DNA of 64,000 nucleotides from Anaeramoeba flamelloides (GCA_027625915.1 JANTQA010000060.1:6696001-6760000); one strand, 5' to 3'. Counted from the first letter of the stretch, positions 11,978-23,529 are shown. Numbers and translations: made by a program. Notes: generated by a model not told the origin, from the letters alone.

Positions 11978-12172
11978 CAGTCGGTTACACTTTTAAGGCA
12001 CAAACTTGCAACGAAATTAAGGCACCATAAAAATCTCAAATTAAGGAACAAAATTCAGATTCTACTAAAATAAATTGTAAAAAAAAAAATTACAAATTTT
12101 ATGCCTTAATTTGAGATTTTTTTGTGCCTTAAATTTCGTTGAAAGTTTGTGCCTTAATAGTGGAACTGACTG
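11978..12172. mobile_element. Family A palindromic MITE, 195 bp, second copy
   Basis: Same length and organisation as the copy 400 bp to the left. TA flanks lie at 11976-77 and 12173-74. The ends are CAGTCGGTTACACTTTTAAG and GTGGAACTGACTG inverted, and the arms carry AAGGCACAAACTT and CTCAAATTAAGG. It is inserted in a short TA run. Confidence 0.8.
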
Positions 12173-12883
12173 TATATCTATAACAAAAGTTACAAGAGAC
12201 AATATTGTTATCCTATAAAAAAGTGGAATATTTAATTTGGTTTTACTGCCAATATGAAAAATCAAGAAATTTCAAAAACTAAACTCTTTTTCGGTCAAGG
12301 GGACCCAGTTTTATTTTAGAAATTGAACAAATTCTTTGAGTTTCATTCATTTTTCTTCTCAAAATAAATTTTTAATTTTTAAATCTGATCAATATTTCTC
12401 ATTTTGTGTATGGTTTTTTAATGTTTTTTGATATTCACTTTTTTTTTTCTATTTCTATTTTTTATTTAAAAAGTTAAATTCTAAAAAAAATTTTTGAAAC
12501 TATAAATTGGTATGAATAAAATTTAGGATTTGTATTTTTGTTTCAAATGAAAACATTTACAATTAATAAAATTTATTGTCAACAATTTTAATTTTCTAGA
12601 GAAATTAGAAATTTTGCATGAGGCATTCCAATATAAAGTTACCAAAACCTTTTTTAACATTTTTTTTTGAAATGCATGGTTGGTGTGGGTATTTCTATTA
12701 TGAATCACAACTATAATATCGAGTTTTTTATTATTTTTCTTATTTATAAACAATTTTAGTTTGATTTATACTTAAAAAAAGTGAATTTTTCATTTTTATC
12801 ATGATCAACTTTAAGTGAAATGGGGTTTAGTAAAAGTTAATTTTTTCATCAATTAAAAATACAAGTGTAAATTTAAAAAAAAA

Positions 12884-12895
12884 GGGGGGGGGGGG
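12884..12895. repeat. G12 homopolymer followed by TTA and C5
   Basis: Twelve consecutive G are followed by TTACCCCC, which can fold back as a short G/C hairpin. It stands out in sequence that is about four-fifths A+T. Function unknown. Confidence 0.7.
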
Positions 12896-15149
12896 TTACC
12901 CCCATTTTAGTAGTTGATTAATTATGGTGAAAAATATTTTTTTTTGAAATTGACAAAATAAATAATTGCAATTTTTTATGAGATACTAATACCAATTAAA
13001 AACCAATCAAAATGTGATTTAAGATGAATATCGAAAAATAAAACATCAGAAAATTCATATTTTTTTTTAAAAAAATCCATCAAGATCTCGACCCAACTTT
13101 CAATTAAAATGGCTATTGATTACGATTTTAAATAAAATTGTATTTATTTTGGAGTATTAATCTTTGATCCTTCTGATATCTTAAATTTTTTTTTCCTTTT
13201 ATTTTTCATTATTCACAAATAAAAACTCCAAATTATGATAAGAAGAGACAAAGGCAAAATTCAATAACTAAATAAAGTTTAAGAAAAGTTACAAATTTTA
13301 ATAAATCGAATCGTATCGAATTAAATTGAATTTCTACCAAACTCGACAGTTTACAGTTCAAAATTACATAATTGAACAAACTTGAGGAATAAAACCAAAA
13401 AAACTTTGATTTTTATATTTGTATTGTACAATTAATTGTTTTATATTTGAAACCCTTCGATTTTTGATTCCATTGCCTTTTTATCTTCTTCACTGAAAGA
13501 AAGACAATCAGTATATGTAGAGTTTTTATAGAGAATAAACACCTTAAGTAACAAGAAAATTGATGAAAATGATCCAGTCTTGTTATTATATAAGTGTTAA
13601 ATTTTCAGAGATTAACAAAATTTTGAATAAATCTTAAAAAAACTTGGATTTTATAAATAGTATTATCAAATACAAACTTTAGTTTTGATTTTGTTTTGAT
13701 TTAGCTATAGCAACATTAAATTTCGGAATTGGAACTAACAACCTTCAAAAAATATTTTTTTTTTATATTAAACTATTAAATAATGTTCAATAAAAATCAA
13801 TATTGGAAAATTGTTGTTTAATTTTTGAGACGGAAATTTTTTTACCTTAACCAATTAACATCTTATTAAATTGATTTTATATTGAAAAATACTACAATGG
13901 AGTGAAAATTTTATTAATACCACATAGATCACATATATCTAAAAGAAAAAAATTTATCATAAATATTAATACATAATAAATTATTGAATTTTTTACTAAT
14001 AATCAATTAAAAATTAATATTAAGGAAATTATTTTATACTTCATCTTCAAATCTAAATATAGAAAAGAAAAATAATATTTTTACAGAACTAATTAATTTA
14101 AAAATTCGGATTTAGAATCTTCAAAAGTAACTATTTTTTTAATTTTTTGAATTTCAAAGATTAACTTAATTATCATAATTATAAAACCCCAAAGACTGAT
14201 TTAGTTTAGTTTACTTTTGATAAAGCTTATTGTTAAATCAATATATTTTGAATTTTTCTGAGATTAATTTGTAAAAATAATCTATCAGAGTTAAAAAATT
14301 ATTTTTAAAAAAAAAACTGAATTTTTGAGCAACTAATCTATATTTCTCCACAAATTTAAGAAAGATATTTTAAAACTTTGGAGTCTGAATATTGATAATT
14401 AAACATTCAAATTTGTCTCAGAATACATATTCTTTTCAGAAATCTTATGATTTAATTTGTCAATATCATTTTTTAATTGATGAAGATCAACAAATAGAAT
14501 TATTTTAAAAATCGAAATTTGAGAGAAATTTGAACCGTGGCACACTAATCTTATTTACACTCGATAACATCTGATTTTAATCTTAGACTTCTTTGTGCTT
14601 GGTACTAATCGTTTAACTTTGAAAAAAAAACAGTTTAAAGGTTTAAATGTTTAGAAACTTTGTAAACTGAATTGAAATTCCAAATATTCCATGTAAAAGG
14701 TTGTATTGATATTGAGTTTTAAAGATCTGATATCAAAGGAAAATCAACAATAAAATTTTTTTAGATCTTTTTGAATTTATCCAAAAAATGATTGTGATTT
14801 ACAAATACAAGCAACCAAATGACTCAAAGGAATCGAAGTGATCAAATTTAATAAAGTGAAAGAATTAAAATATCTTCTTTGGTAATATTCTTTTGTATTA
14901 TTTAATTTCAAAATTTCAAATCTTGGCTAAACAAAAGTTGTTTTTAAATTCCTATCAAAAAATAAATACGTATTTTATCTTAATCAGAACAACCTAAAAA
15001 CCAGAAACAGATACCAAAATTAAAACGATGATAATTCTCAAAAACAAATTTGGGGTTTATTAAAATTTTAAAAGTTCAAAAAAAAAGTTTCATTTTTTTT
15101 CAAATTTTCGAACAGTTTTATTCGTTTCAATTGCTTGGTCTAACAACTT

Positions 15150-16163
15150 ATGAGTTTAGATTTAAAATTAGCATCCTTTGAAGGCCTAGAAGAAGAGCCT
15201 AGAAAAAAGTGTCCAAATTGTGAAAGGAGTTGTAAATTTTATTGCCCAAATTGCTTTACCATCTTAAATGAGATCAACAAAACACCTCAACTGACTTTGC
15301 CCTTAAAAACATTTATGTAAATGATTTTTTTTAATCCTTTTTTCTTTTTAGTTAACGTACTTGTTTGTCTTTTTCTTTTTTTTCTTTTTCATTTTCCTTT
15401 CTCCTTTCTCATTTGCCTCTTCATTTCATATTTCTTTTTTTAATTTATACGGAAACTCAGAGTACACCACCCAAAAGAAAAAGTCTCAAAAAGCACAGCA
15501 ATACACGCAAAGGTCTTAGCACCTGAAAGTGTTGAAATAATTGAGTTCCCACACGGCCTTGATACGCTTGTTGAAAATTCAGAAAACGATCAAGCATTTG
15601 ATCCAGAAAGTACTTTATTGTTGTTCCCGTGCGAAGAGTCAAAGCCCATTTCAGAGGTAAATTGGGAAAAGATCCAAAACGTTGTCTTTATCGATTCAAC
15701 CTGGTTCCAAACTAGCAAAATTCTGCGCGATCCAAGGATCAAAGACTTACCAAAAATCCAAATCAATAATTACAAAACCAGATTTTGGAGATACCAAAAT
15801 GTTGGTGTACATTGCCTTGCCACAATTGAAGCAATTTATTATTTTTTTAAAGAGTTTGTGACCCACAAAAATAATGGGAAATATGAAGGCCAAGTGGATA
15901 ATTTATTATTCTTTTTCGAGTACACTTTCCAATTAATTCAAAAAAAATACAAAAGAGAAAAAAGACCTTTTAAGCACATTAAGGGCTATATTAAAAATGA
16001 TGATGAGAATGATGAAGATGTTGAAGAAAATGAAAAAGAAAAGGAAAAAGAAAAAGAAAAAGAAAAAAATACTGAAATAAGTGAAATAACAAAAGAACAA
16101 ACACAACAGAAAACTAACAATAAAGAAATTGAACAAACCAAAAAAAAAAAAAAACTAAATTAA
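15150..16163 (+). CDS. DTWD1: DTWD1-type tRNA-uridine aminocarboxypropyltransferase (DTW domain)
   Basis: Family members transfer the 3-amino-3-carboxypropyl group of S-adenosylmethionine to a tRNA uridine (acp3U; DTWD1 acts at U20 in humans). Exon 1 is 15150-15316 and exon 2 is 15461-16163; donor TTTAT|GTAAAT and acceptor CTCAG|AGTACA (144-bp intron) restore LPLKTFIVHHPKEKVSKST, collinear with human LPLKIDIIKHP..GKSTAIHAK. The product is 289 aa. The N-terminal zinc ribbon uses C21, C24, C32 and C35. STAIHAKVLAP is the SAM-side motif. The DxTW signature is D134-S-T-W137, followed by FWRYQ, TIEAIYYF and DNLLFFFEY. The last 50 residues are a Lys/Glu/Gln-rich tail, a local addition. The frame before 15618 is needed for the conserved core, so a start inside exon 2 is excluded. 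Confidence 0.95.
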
Positions 16164-16292
16164 TTTTCTTCTGAGTGTTGATTGAATAGCTTATTAATAA
16201 AGAGAAAAAGCTGATCCCTGTGAAAATATTTTATTATTTTTTTTTAATTTTAACTTTTGAAAAATAGTCTTTTTGTTATCTTTGTTTATCGA

Positions 16293-16373
16293 ATGGCCGC
16301 GACTATTGAGAAATATTACCCCTATTATATTCACACGGCGATAAACCTGGTATTCCCATATCATGAAAAATAA
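16293..16373 (+). other. Unassigned G+C-richer islet with a 26-codon ORF
   Basis: Met-initiated ORF beginning MAATIEKYYPYYIHTAIN and ending in TAA, in the most G+C-rich 90 bases of this gap. The antisense frame is also partly open and plausible, so the coding strand cannot be decided. I found no following exon. It may be a remnant, a first exon, an RNA gene or chance. Confidence 0.2.
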
Positions 16374-17002
16374 TCTTTTTGCTGAATTAATATCTCTTAA
16401 TGTATTGTTATCATTCCAGAAAAATAATTGTCAAATTGATTTTACTGTCAAATCTAAAAACCTGAAAATTTCCCAAATACAAAATTCCCTTTTTCTGATC
16501 AATCAGAAATATTAGTAAAAAATCTGAAAATATATCCTCATTTTCCAGATAAATATATACACTCTCAAGTAACAATTAACCATTCCATTTTTAATATTGA
16601 GTAAATGCTCAAAATTTATCAATTTTCACCTTTTGATAAATGTAGAAATGAAAAAAATCGTTAATCTTAAAAATTTATTGTGGATTTACTAAAAACGAAA
16701 ATCCAATATGTTTTTTAAAATATTAACAAAGAAATCATTATTATCAATAAAAAATATTTGAATATATTTTATTTTGAGAAAATTGTTAAAAGGATGATCA
16801 ATTTTTAATAAAATAAGGACAATTATTTTGTAAAACTTTTTTTTTGTAGTTGGCTACCCAATTTAAATATAAAATTTAAAAAAAAAATTTTAAAAGCAAA
16901 ACTGTATGGAAAACGTCTTATTTTATAAATATTTAATAAAGTCATTATCATACTAGATTTTATTCTAAATACATTTAGAAAACAGCTAAGGAGCAATTTC
17001 AA

Positions 17003-17198
17003 TATGTCAGTTCCATATTTATTGCACCAACTTTTTACGAAATTCAAGCTACAAAAATATTCAGAAATTAAGGTAATTCAAATTTATATAAAATAGATTG
17101 TGAAAAAAAAAATTTCTATCAAAGATGCCTTAATTTAGAATTTATTTTGTTCCTTAATTCTTGTTGAAAGTTTGTGCCTTTGAAGTGGAACTGACTGA
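17003..17198. mobile_element. Family A MITE, degenerate copy
   Basis: The ends GTCAGTTCCA and GTGGAACTGAC, and the internal GCCTTAATTTAGAATTT and GAAAGTTTGTGCC, match family A. The length (196 bp) is also the same. The arms have diverged and the TA flanks are no longer clear, so this is an older insertion. Confidence 0.65.
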
Positions 17199-17574
17199 AA
17201 AAAAATTGCCAAAAAATTTTCAATTTTAGAAAATTTTTTTAACAAATTGTTTGATTTTATTCACAAAAATCCTTATATCAATTCAATTCATTTTAACCCG
17301 AAAAAAATTGAGTTTGAATTTTGGGGATAAAATTAACTAATTCCTAAATATCTACAAGAAAATTTTATTAAAAAAATAGAATTTCATCTTAAAGGACCAA
17401 TTAAAGTATTTAAATCGGTCTGGGTGTACCGAATTTTTTTATTGTATGCTTTTGAATTATTATTATTTTTTTTTGAATTAACCACAAAACCTAAAAAAAA
17501 AGAAAAGGAAGAAGAAATTGATAAAAAAAAAAAACATTGTTCAATAATAAAAATTATATGTTAACTCAAAAAAA

Positions 17575-17697
17575 AAAAAAAAATGAATTCTATTCATTAA
17601 TTCCTATACAAGTGTTGGGCGAATCTCAGAATTTGTGTTTTTATTTAATTTCCGATAGTTCTAATTTAAAGCACCAACTGATGCTTTTCTTTATATT
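17575..17697 (+). other. Coding-like islet, unassigned
   Basis: An open + frame reading SLIPIQVLGESQNLCFYLIS then DSSNLKHQL, with codon usage resembling real exons, flanked by homopolymer tracts. There is no recognisable domain and no convincing splice partners. It could be a fragment related to the remnant next to it. Confidence 0.2.
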
Positions 17698-17759
17698 TTT
17701 TTTTCAACAAATTTTTTTTAATTTTTATTTATTTTAGTACCTTTATGCCCACCACTGGT

Positions 17760-18125
17760 TGAAATTTAAACCCTCACGATTGATTTAATTGTTTTTTGAA
17801 TGGATTTTTCTTTATCACATATTATTTCTTCAATACTAACATCATGGACCGGTTTTTTTTAATAATTTTTAAGAGACAATGTGCTTCCTAATCTTCTGTA
17901 TTGGCTTCCTTTTCTTCATTTTTAAGTGTTAGAATCCAAATTGTTAATTGGGATTCCAAGCCAATCATAACTTCAATACAATAATGTGATGAACCTCCTA
18001 ACTTTTGTGGTCTTGGCCATTGGTCATTAATTCTCCCAAAATTGCTGGGATAAGGTAAAAAATTAGTTGGTCTGGGTTTATTTCCTTTAAATACTTTAAT
18101 TTGTCCTTTAAAACAAAGACAAAAT
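17760..18125 (-). pseudogene. Decayed coding remnant of unknown family
   Basis: The minus strand reads long stretches of ordinary, non-low-complexity protein (for example NFGRINDQWPRPQKLGG and SSHYCIEVMIGLESQLTIW, then PVHDVSIEEIICDKEK), but the pieces are not in one continuous frame and have several breaks. I could not recognise the family. It looks like the 3' part of a decayed gene. An intron-containing gene with poorly visible splice sites is the alternative. Confidence 0.35.
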
Positions 18126-18436
18126 TTCTTGGTAAAATTTTAAATGACTTTAAAACTTCAATTATTATAACTATCCTTCTTAAAAAAAATACAAATATTT
18201 TTTAATCCCTTAAATATATCAATTATTTGGTTAACCAAAAGTTTTATCTTAAAAAAGAAAAAAAATCTTTATATTAATATTATTGGTAAAAAAGACTCGC
18301 CATTGTATAATAATGATCAAAATGGTAATAAAAGGGGTAAAAACTTGTTATAATGTTAGAAATAAAATGAGATTAATATTTTTCTTTTTCATAAAAAATG
18401 GAAAAAAAAAATTGATCTAACTAAACTAATTTTCTT

Positions 18437-18550
18437 CTATGGTTTTCTTAGTCGATCAGAATTTTTTGACACTTGGCATCTACAAAATTTGTAAGTAGAG
18501 AATACCACCAATAACATATTTAAAAATTTTGCCTTGCTGCAAGAGACTAC
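18437..18550 (+). repeat. Family H interspersed repeat, copy 1
   Basis: About 115 bp beginning TTAGTCGATCAGAATTTTTT and containing GTAGAGAATACCACCAATA and TACTGATCCCTT. It is shared with 23530-23650 (same orientation, divergent) and with 62875-63000 (opposite orientation, closer). No terminal repeats were identified. Confidence 0.6.
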
Positions 18551-18929
18551 TGATCCCTTAAAAAATTTTTTCCATTTTCACTTTTTTTTCATGAAGGGCC
18601 ATAGTAATTTGATTCTCAAAGCAAATGATTTTAAATTAAAGGAGTACAAAGGAAAAAGGAAAACAAAATAGAAAAGGTGGTCAATATTTTTTATACCTTT
18701 TACTCTTAAAAAAGTAGTAATTGTGATTCTTCCAAAATTTGTACATCGTCAAAAAATATTAATAAGAAAATTCAAATTTAGTCAAACAAATAACAATTTA
18801 CATAAACTTAAAAACATGTTTCCACTTCTATTTGGAACAAAGAAAAGGTAATTTTTTTTCAAGAAAGTTTTTCATTTTTTTATTTTTTTCTATTCTTTTC
18901 CAATTTTAATAAAGAAATAAAAGCTAAAA

Positions 18930-21910
18930 ATGGATCTTGATTGGTGTCTTGAAAAACTAACAAAAAACCCACCCGAAGTTCTTCCAGAACAGGTTGTAAA
19001 AGGAATCACCGAACAACTAAAAGAGGCTCTTATTTATGAGTCTAATGTTGCGATGGTACAATCACCAGTTTCTGTTGTAGGTGACCTTCATGGGTAATAT
19101 ACAATTAATCTATTCACATACTTTATGCTTTTTCTTTCTCAGTTTTTTCATTTCATCCTCTTGACTGTTTTCTTGTTTTTAATTTTGTTTTATTTCTTTT
19201 TATTCCTTTTTTTATCTAATAATTTTTTAAACCAATTTTGTTTGAAATTGAAAAAAGTCAATATTATGATCTTGTTGAACTTTTCCGTGTTGGTGGGGAA
19301 TGCCCTGAAACCAATTATTTGTTTCTTGGAAATTATGTAGATCGTGGTTTCTATAGGTTTTTATATCTTTTTCTTTATTTTTATTTTGGATTTTTTGTAA
19401 TTTCAAAAAATTAAACTATTTTTTTTATTCTTTTTTTTTTTTTGTTTTTTTTTTTTTTTTTAGTGTCGAAACAATTTCTCTATTAGTTTGTTTAAAGTTG
19501 CATTACCCAAGAAGAATTACCTTACTAAGAGGGTACAAATTTACCTTTTTATTTTTTAACTTTTTTTCATTTTTTGTCTCTTTTTGTTCCAAAATTTTTA
19601 AAAAAAACATATTCTTATCATTGATTTTTTATTTTATTTTTTTTTAAAACACCGTCCTTTCCTTCATTTCGTAACTGTGTTAACAACCAAAATCAATTTC
19701 TCGAAAAAAAAAAATAAAGAAATCATGAATCAAAAGGAGTAACACAAGTATATGGATTCTATAGTGAGTGTTTACGAAAATATGGAAATGCTAATGTTTG
19801 GAAATACTTTACAGACATGTTTAATTATCTTCAACTTGCAGCACTAATTGACGAAAAAATCTTTTGTGTTCATGGTGGATTATCTCCTTCTATTTCTTCA
19901 ATTAACCAAGTTTGAAATTATTCCAAATTCTTTGTATTTTATCTTTTGTAATTTTTTGTCTTTGGGTTTGTTTTATTATTTTTTTGTTTGTTCCTTCCAT
20001 TTTTCTTTATTATTTTTATCAAGCTTAAAAACCTTGAATATTTTTATTGTATTTCATAATTTTACTCCTTCTCTCTTCTTTTTTTCTTTTTTCTTTTTTC
20101 TTTTTTCTTTTCTTTTCTCTTCTTTTTTTCTTTTTTCTTTTCTTTTTTTCTTTCTCAGTGTACAAACAATATATTTTTAAGATGTTATTTAAGATACCTT
20201 TCAGTTTCAAATGTCTTAAAATTAAATTTTTTATTTTTTTTTAGTTTCTACATCTTTAGAAATAACTTTCACTCAAATTAGGCACTTTTAAAAAATTTTT
20301 TATAGTACTTTAGTGATACAGTTTATTCAGAATTTAAAAGATCACAAAGTACAGTTGTTATAAAAAAGTGAGTTCTGAAAATTTTACATTGGTACACTAA
20401 ACTGTCTAATTTACCTGTTCTAAGCAGTTTTTTGTAACACTCGAAAAAACTTTTAATACACACTTTTTTAAAACACCTTTAACAAATTTTTATTTAAATT
20501 TGTAGAAATTATTCTATTCAAATTAAAAATGAGGTATTTTTCTTTCTCCTTATTTATAATTTTTTTTTTCCTTCAATCATTGGTAGCAATTGGGTTGACC
20601 AGATAAACATTCTTAAATTTTCTTGGTGGTTTAGGGATTATATTTCAAAAAAAGAACGAAACAATTTTGATGATTGAAATTTGGAAAGTCATTTTAAAAA
20701 AAAGTTTTCAAAAATATCTATAGAATAGATAACAAACATCAGTAGTGCTATTTTTTGTGCTAGATTAAAAAAAATTTTGGACACTTTTTTAAAAAAGATT
20801 TATTTCGGAAATAGAAATTATTGAAATCTAGATAAACTCAAAATCATTTCTCACTTTTTTCCATCTGATATATAAAAAAAAAATAATTATGATGGAAAAT
20901 AATATAAAGAAAATCGGGTTGCTAAAACCAATTGTTCTTTGAATTTAAGGAAAATATCTTTATTTTTTTTTTTTTTTTATAACTAAAGATGAATCAAACT
21001 AAAAAATTGATTTAAATTCCAATATTCCAATTTTTTTTTTTTTATATTTTTTTTTTATTATATACAATTGTTCGATTTCCTTCGCTTTTTTCTTGAAATT
21101 TTCAATCTATTAAACCTTTAACATTTTTTATTTTTATTTAATAATTATTTTTAATCTATTTTACTTCTTCCAATTTTTAAAATCTTAATAATCTCTTTAA
21201 TATATTTATTCTTCATTTATAATTTACATAAAACAATTCAAAATAATCTATTTTTTAATTTGTAAAATTATAGATCAGAGTTCTTGATAGATTTCAGGAA
21301 ATACCACCAGAAGGCGCGCTAACAGATCTTGTTTGGTCTGATCCAGATGCCGTTGAACAAGAAACAAAACCTTCGCCTCGTGGAGCAGGACACATTTTTG
21401 GCTCACAGCTTGTTGATAAATTTCTTCAGGATAATAAAATTAATCATATTATTCGCTCAAACCAACTTTGTATGGATGGCCACCAGGTAATTAAACATTT
21501 ACATTTTCTATTTTTTTTTATTTGATTATACAAGAATAAAAAAATTAATATCTCAATAACTCCTTCTCTCTCTCCCTTTCTCTCTCTTTTTTCTCCCTCT
21601 CTCTCACTCCTTTTTTTTTTCTCTCTCTTTTAAACTTTTTTTCCCTACTTTGAAATAAACAAAATTAAATTCAATTTCTACAATTTCATAAAATTTCATT
21701 AAATAGGTTTTATTTTCAGGAAAACTTATTACAATCTGGTCAGCTCCTAATTTCTGTTATCGCTGTGGAAATGTAGCATCTATTTTAGAGGTTTTCAAAG
21801 CCAATAATTCCTTTACTTTGAAATATAATACTTATACCGCCGCACCAGAAAACGAAAGAATCATACCTTCATTGGAAACTACAAAAGAAATCCCTGATTA
21901 TTTTAAATAA
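18930..21910 (+). CDS. PP2A/PP4/PP6-family phosphatase homologue, predicted pseudophosphatase
   Basis: Six exons: 18930-19093, 19258-19356, 19464-19532, 19720-19909, 21274-21486 and 21707-21910. All introns are GT-AG and phases agree, giving 312 aa, the normal length of a PP2A-type catalytic subunit. Collinear motifs: GDLHG (D52, H54), GNYVDRG (79-85), GNHE (111-114), CVHGG (H162), SPRGAG (R210), RSNQ (235-238), [11 protein letters not shown] (257-267), C-terminal DYFK. Relative to human PP2A, metal ligand D85 is N80, metal ligand H241 is N237, catalytic-site Y265 is F261, and the methylated terminal Leu309 is Lys. D52, H54, D83, R84, N112, H113, H162 and R210 are kept. [13 protein letters not shown] resembles PP2A, while FYSVET and [12 protein letters not shown] resemble PP4, so the subfamily is unclear. 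Likely a folded scaffold with little or altered activity (inference). Confidence 0.92.
19910..21273 (+). other. Long intron 4 of the phosphatase-like gene
   Basis: A 1364-bp intron with donor CAA|GTTTGA and acceptor TATAG|ATC, far longer than the other introns (107-364 bp). It holds a Phe/Leu-coding T/C-rich tract (20060-20158) and a stretch with AAGCAGTTTTTTGTAACAC (about 20425-20445) that weakly resembles 10695-10720. No gene was found inside. Confidence 0.7.
21560..21632. repeat. Polypyrimidine CT tract in intron 5
   Basis: About 70 nt of almost pure C/T (CTCTCTCC-type) inside intron 5 of the phosphatase-like gene, some 75 bp before its acceptor. It is simple sequence, possibly acting as a splicing enhancer (inference). 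Confidence 0.6.
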
Positions 21911-22671
21911 ACCCTTTAAACTTTCAAAAAAAATTTCAACTTTTAATTAATTTTCCAGTAGATTTTTTTTGACTTTTTTTTTAAAAAAAAAATCAATTTT
22001 TTCAATTGAAAGATACCAACATTATTTTTTCAAATTAAACTCAAAAAGAATGCGTTTTAAATCTAATTTAAATTTTTAATTATTTTCTTTTATTTTTTTT
22101 TTTATTCTTGTTTTCTGATATTAAAAAAATATAGTAATAAAATTTGTTTTAAATAAGAAACGATTATTTTTTTTTCCTTTGAAAGATGGGTTTCTTCTTT
22201 TTATTAAGAACTATATGAAATTGATGAGAGATGACTATTACCCTAATGTTTAACTTTATCTTTATTGACTTTATCTAATTTCAAGTCAATCAAAATTGTT
22301 ATTATATAAAATTTTTTGTATTTTTTTATTCTTTTGGTAAAACTCTTTTTCGTTAGACCAATCTGAAATTTACTTTTAAAAGGTTTTAAAATCAAAATTC
22401 TCTTGGTTTGGAGACTTTGTCCTTGATTTTAAAGTATACCAGAGTTTGGTGCAAGGGTATCAATATACTTGAAAAAAAAGGTGACAGTTTGATCTTGTGA
22501 TAAGGTGGAAAAAATAATTTGTTTTTAATTTTCCTTGTTTTGTTCAAGAAATTCAAAAGAGTTTTTGGGGTTGAAGAATTTTTCTTTATTTCACTTGATT
22601 TCTTTTGCCAAAAATAAGTTAGCAAAAAAATAAAAAAGACAAATAAAAAGGAAAATTTTTCAAAATTAGAA

Positions 22672-22805
22672 AAAATGATTCTGATTCAAAAATTTGAAAA
22701 TATTTTTTTGATAAGAATATGGGATAAAACCTCAAAACAACTTCCATTAACAGTATAAACTGAGTCAAAATTTTTGAAAAATAGTATAGTTTACTCAAAT
22801 AAAAC
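22672..22805. mobile_element. Family B element, right-end fragment
   Basis: AATGATTCTGATTCAAAAAT through CTGAGTCAAAATTTTTGAAA matches the right third of the full family B copy at 37800-38346, ending in the same TIR. The left TIR was not found in the 500 bp upstream, so this copy is truncated or diverged. Confidence 0.6.
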
Positions 22806-23529
22806 AAATGTCACATATTAATTTTTTTTTTGATTCCAATCTTTTCCTTCTCATAAAGTAATTTGTCTCTGGGGGGGACGGGGGGTTAATTAGTCTTATT
22901 AATTTAAAATTATTCTAGTTTTACTTTTTAAAATAACATTTTAATTTTGAAAAAAAAAAAAAAATGTCAAAAAATTATTTTAGAATAGAAAGTACATAAT
23001 ATCTTTCTTGGACAATATATCACCAAATAGGAAATTTTTATCATTGAAAGTGTTACTTAAATTACGAAATTCAATTATGGAAAAAAAAAAAACTTATCTA
23101 AAAAAATGTTCTATTATCTTTTGATTTTTTTATAATCGAGATAAATTAAAAAAAAGTTTGTAATTTTAGGTCATTTTCTATTTAGTTCACATTTTGCAAA
23201 CCAACATTAAAAAAAAGTTATTTCCTTCATAATTTCAATTTTAAACTAATTTACAAGTTTTGTTTACATTTAGACTACTAAAATTCTTTTTTTCAATAAG
23301 CAGTTAAAAAAATTCACAAAAATAGGAAAGAAAACAAAAAAAAATTGAATTATTTTTGTTGAATTATTTGTATTGTCTATTTTTACAAAGTATTTAATCA
23401 AAAAGAATATTCTTTATTTCTATCTAGATATTATTATTATTCCTTAATTGGAATTCTTGAAAATCCCAAATACACCACTTTTTCATGAAAAAATAAAAAA
23501 ACAAATTCCATGCCAGTAAAACAAAATTT

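Larger units (their letters stand above)
10416..15149. other. Long AT-rich intergenic region with two family A MITEs
   Basis: No coding exon is supported across 4.7 kb. It holds two intact family A elements (11389-11583 and 11978-12172), a G12 tract (12884-12895), and a weak copy of the C-family start near 12950-13150. The stretch 10800-11050 is a little less AT-rich but I could not assign it to any RNA or protein. Confidence 0.55.
16164..18929. other. Intergenic region with coding-like remnants and repeats
   Basis: Contains a G+C-richer islet (16285-16375, see separate entry), a degenerate family A element (17003-17198), a coding-like islet on + (about 17575-17697), a decayed minus-strand coding remnant (about 17760-18125) and a family H repeat (18437-18550). 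The rest is A/T low complexity. Confidence 0.5.

Noticed and set aside
16290-16375. U4 snRNA or 5S rRNA on the minus strand
   Set aside because: Only AGGTTTATC and GGGAATACCAGG resemble these RNAs; the remaining conserved parts are missing.
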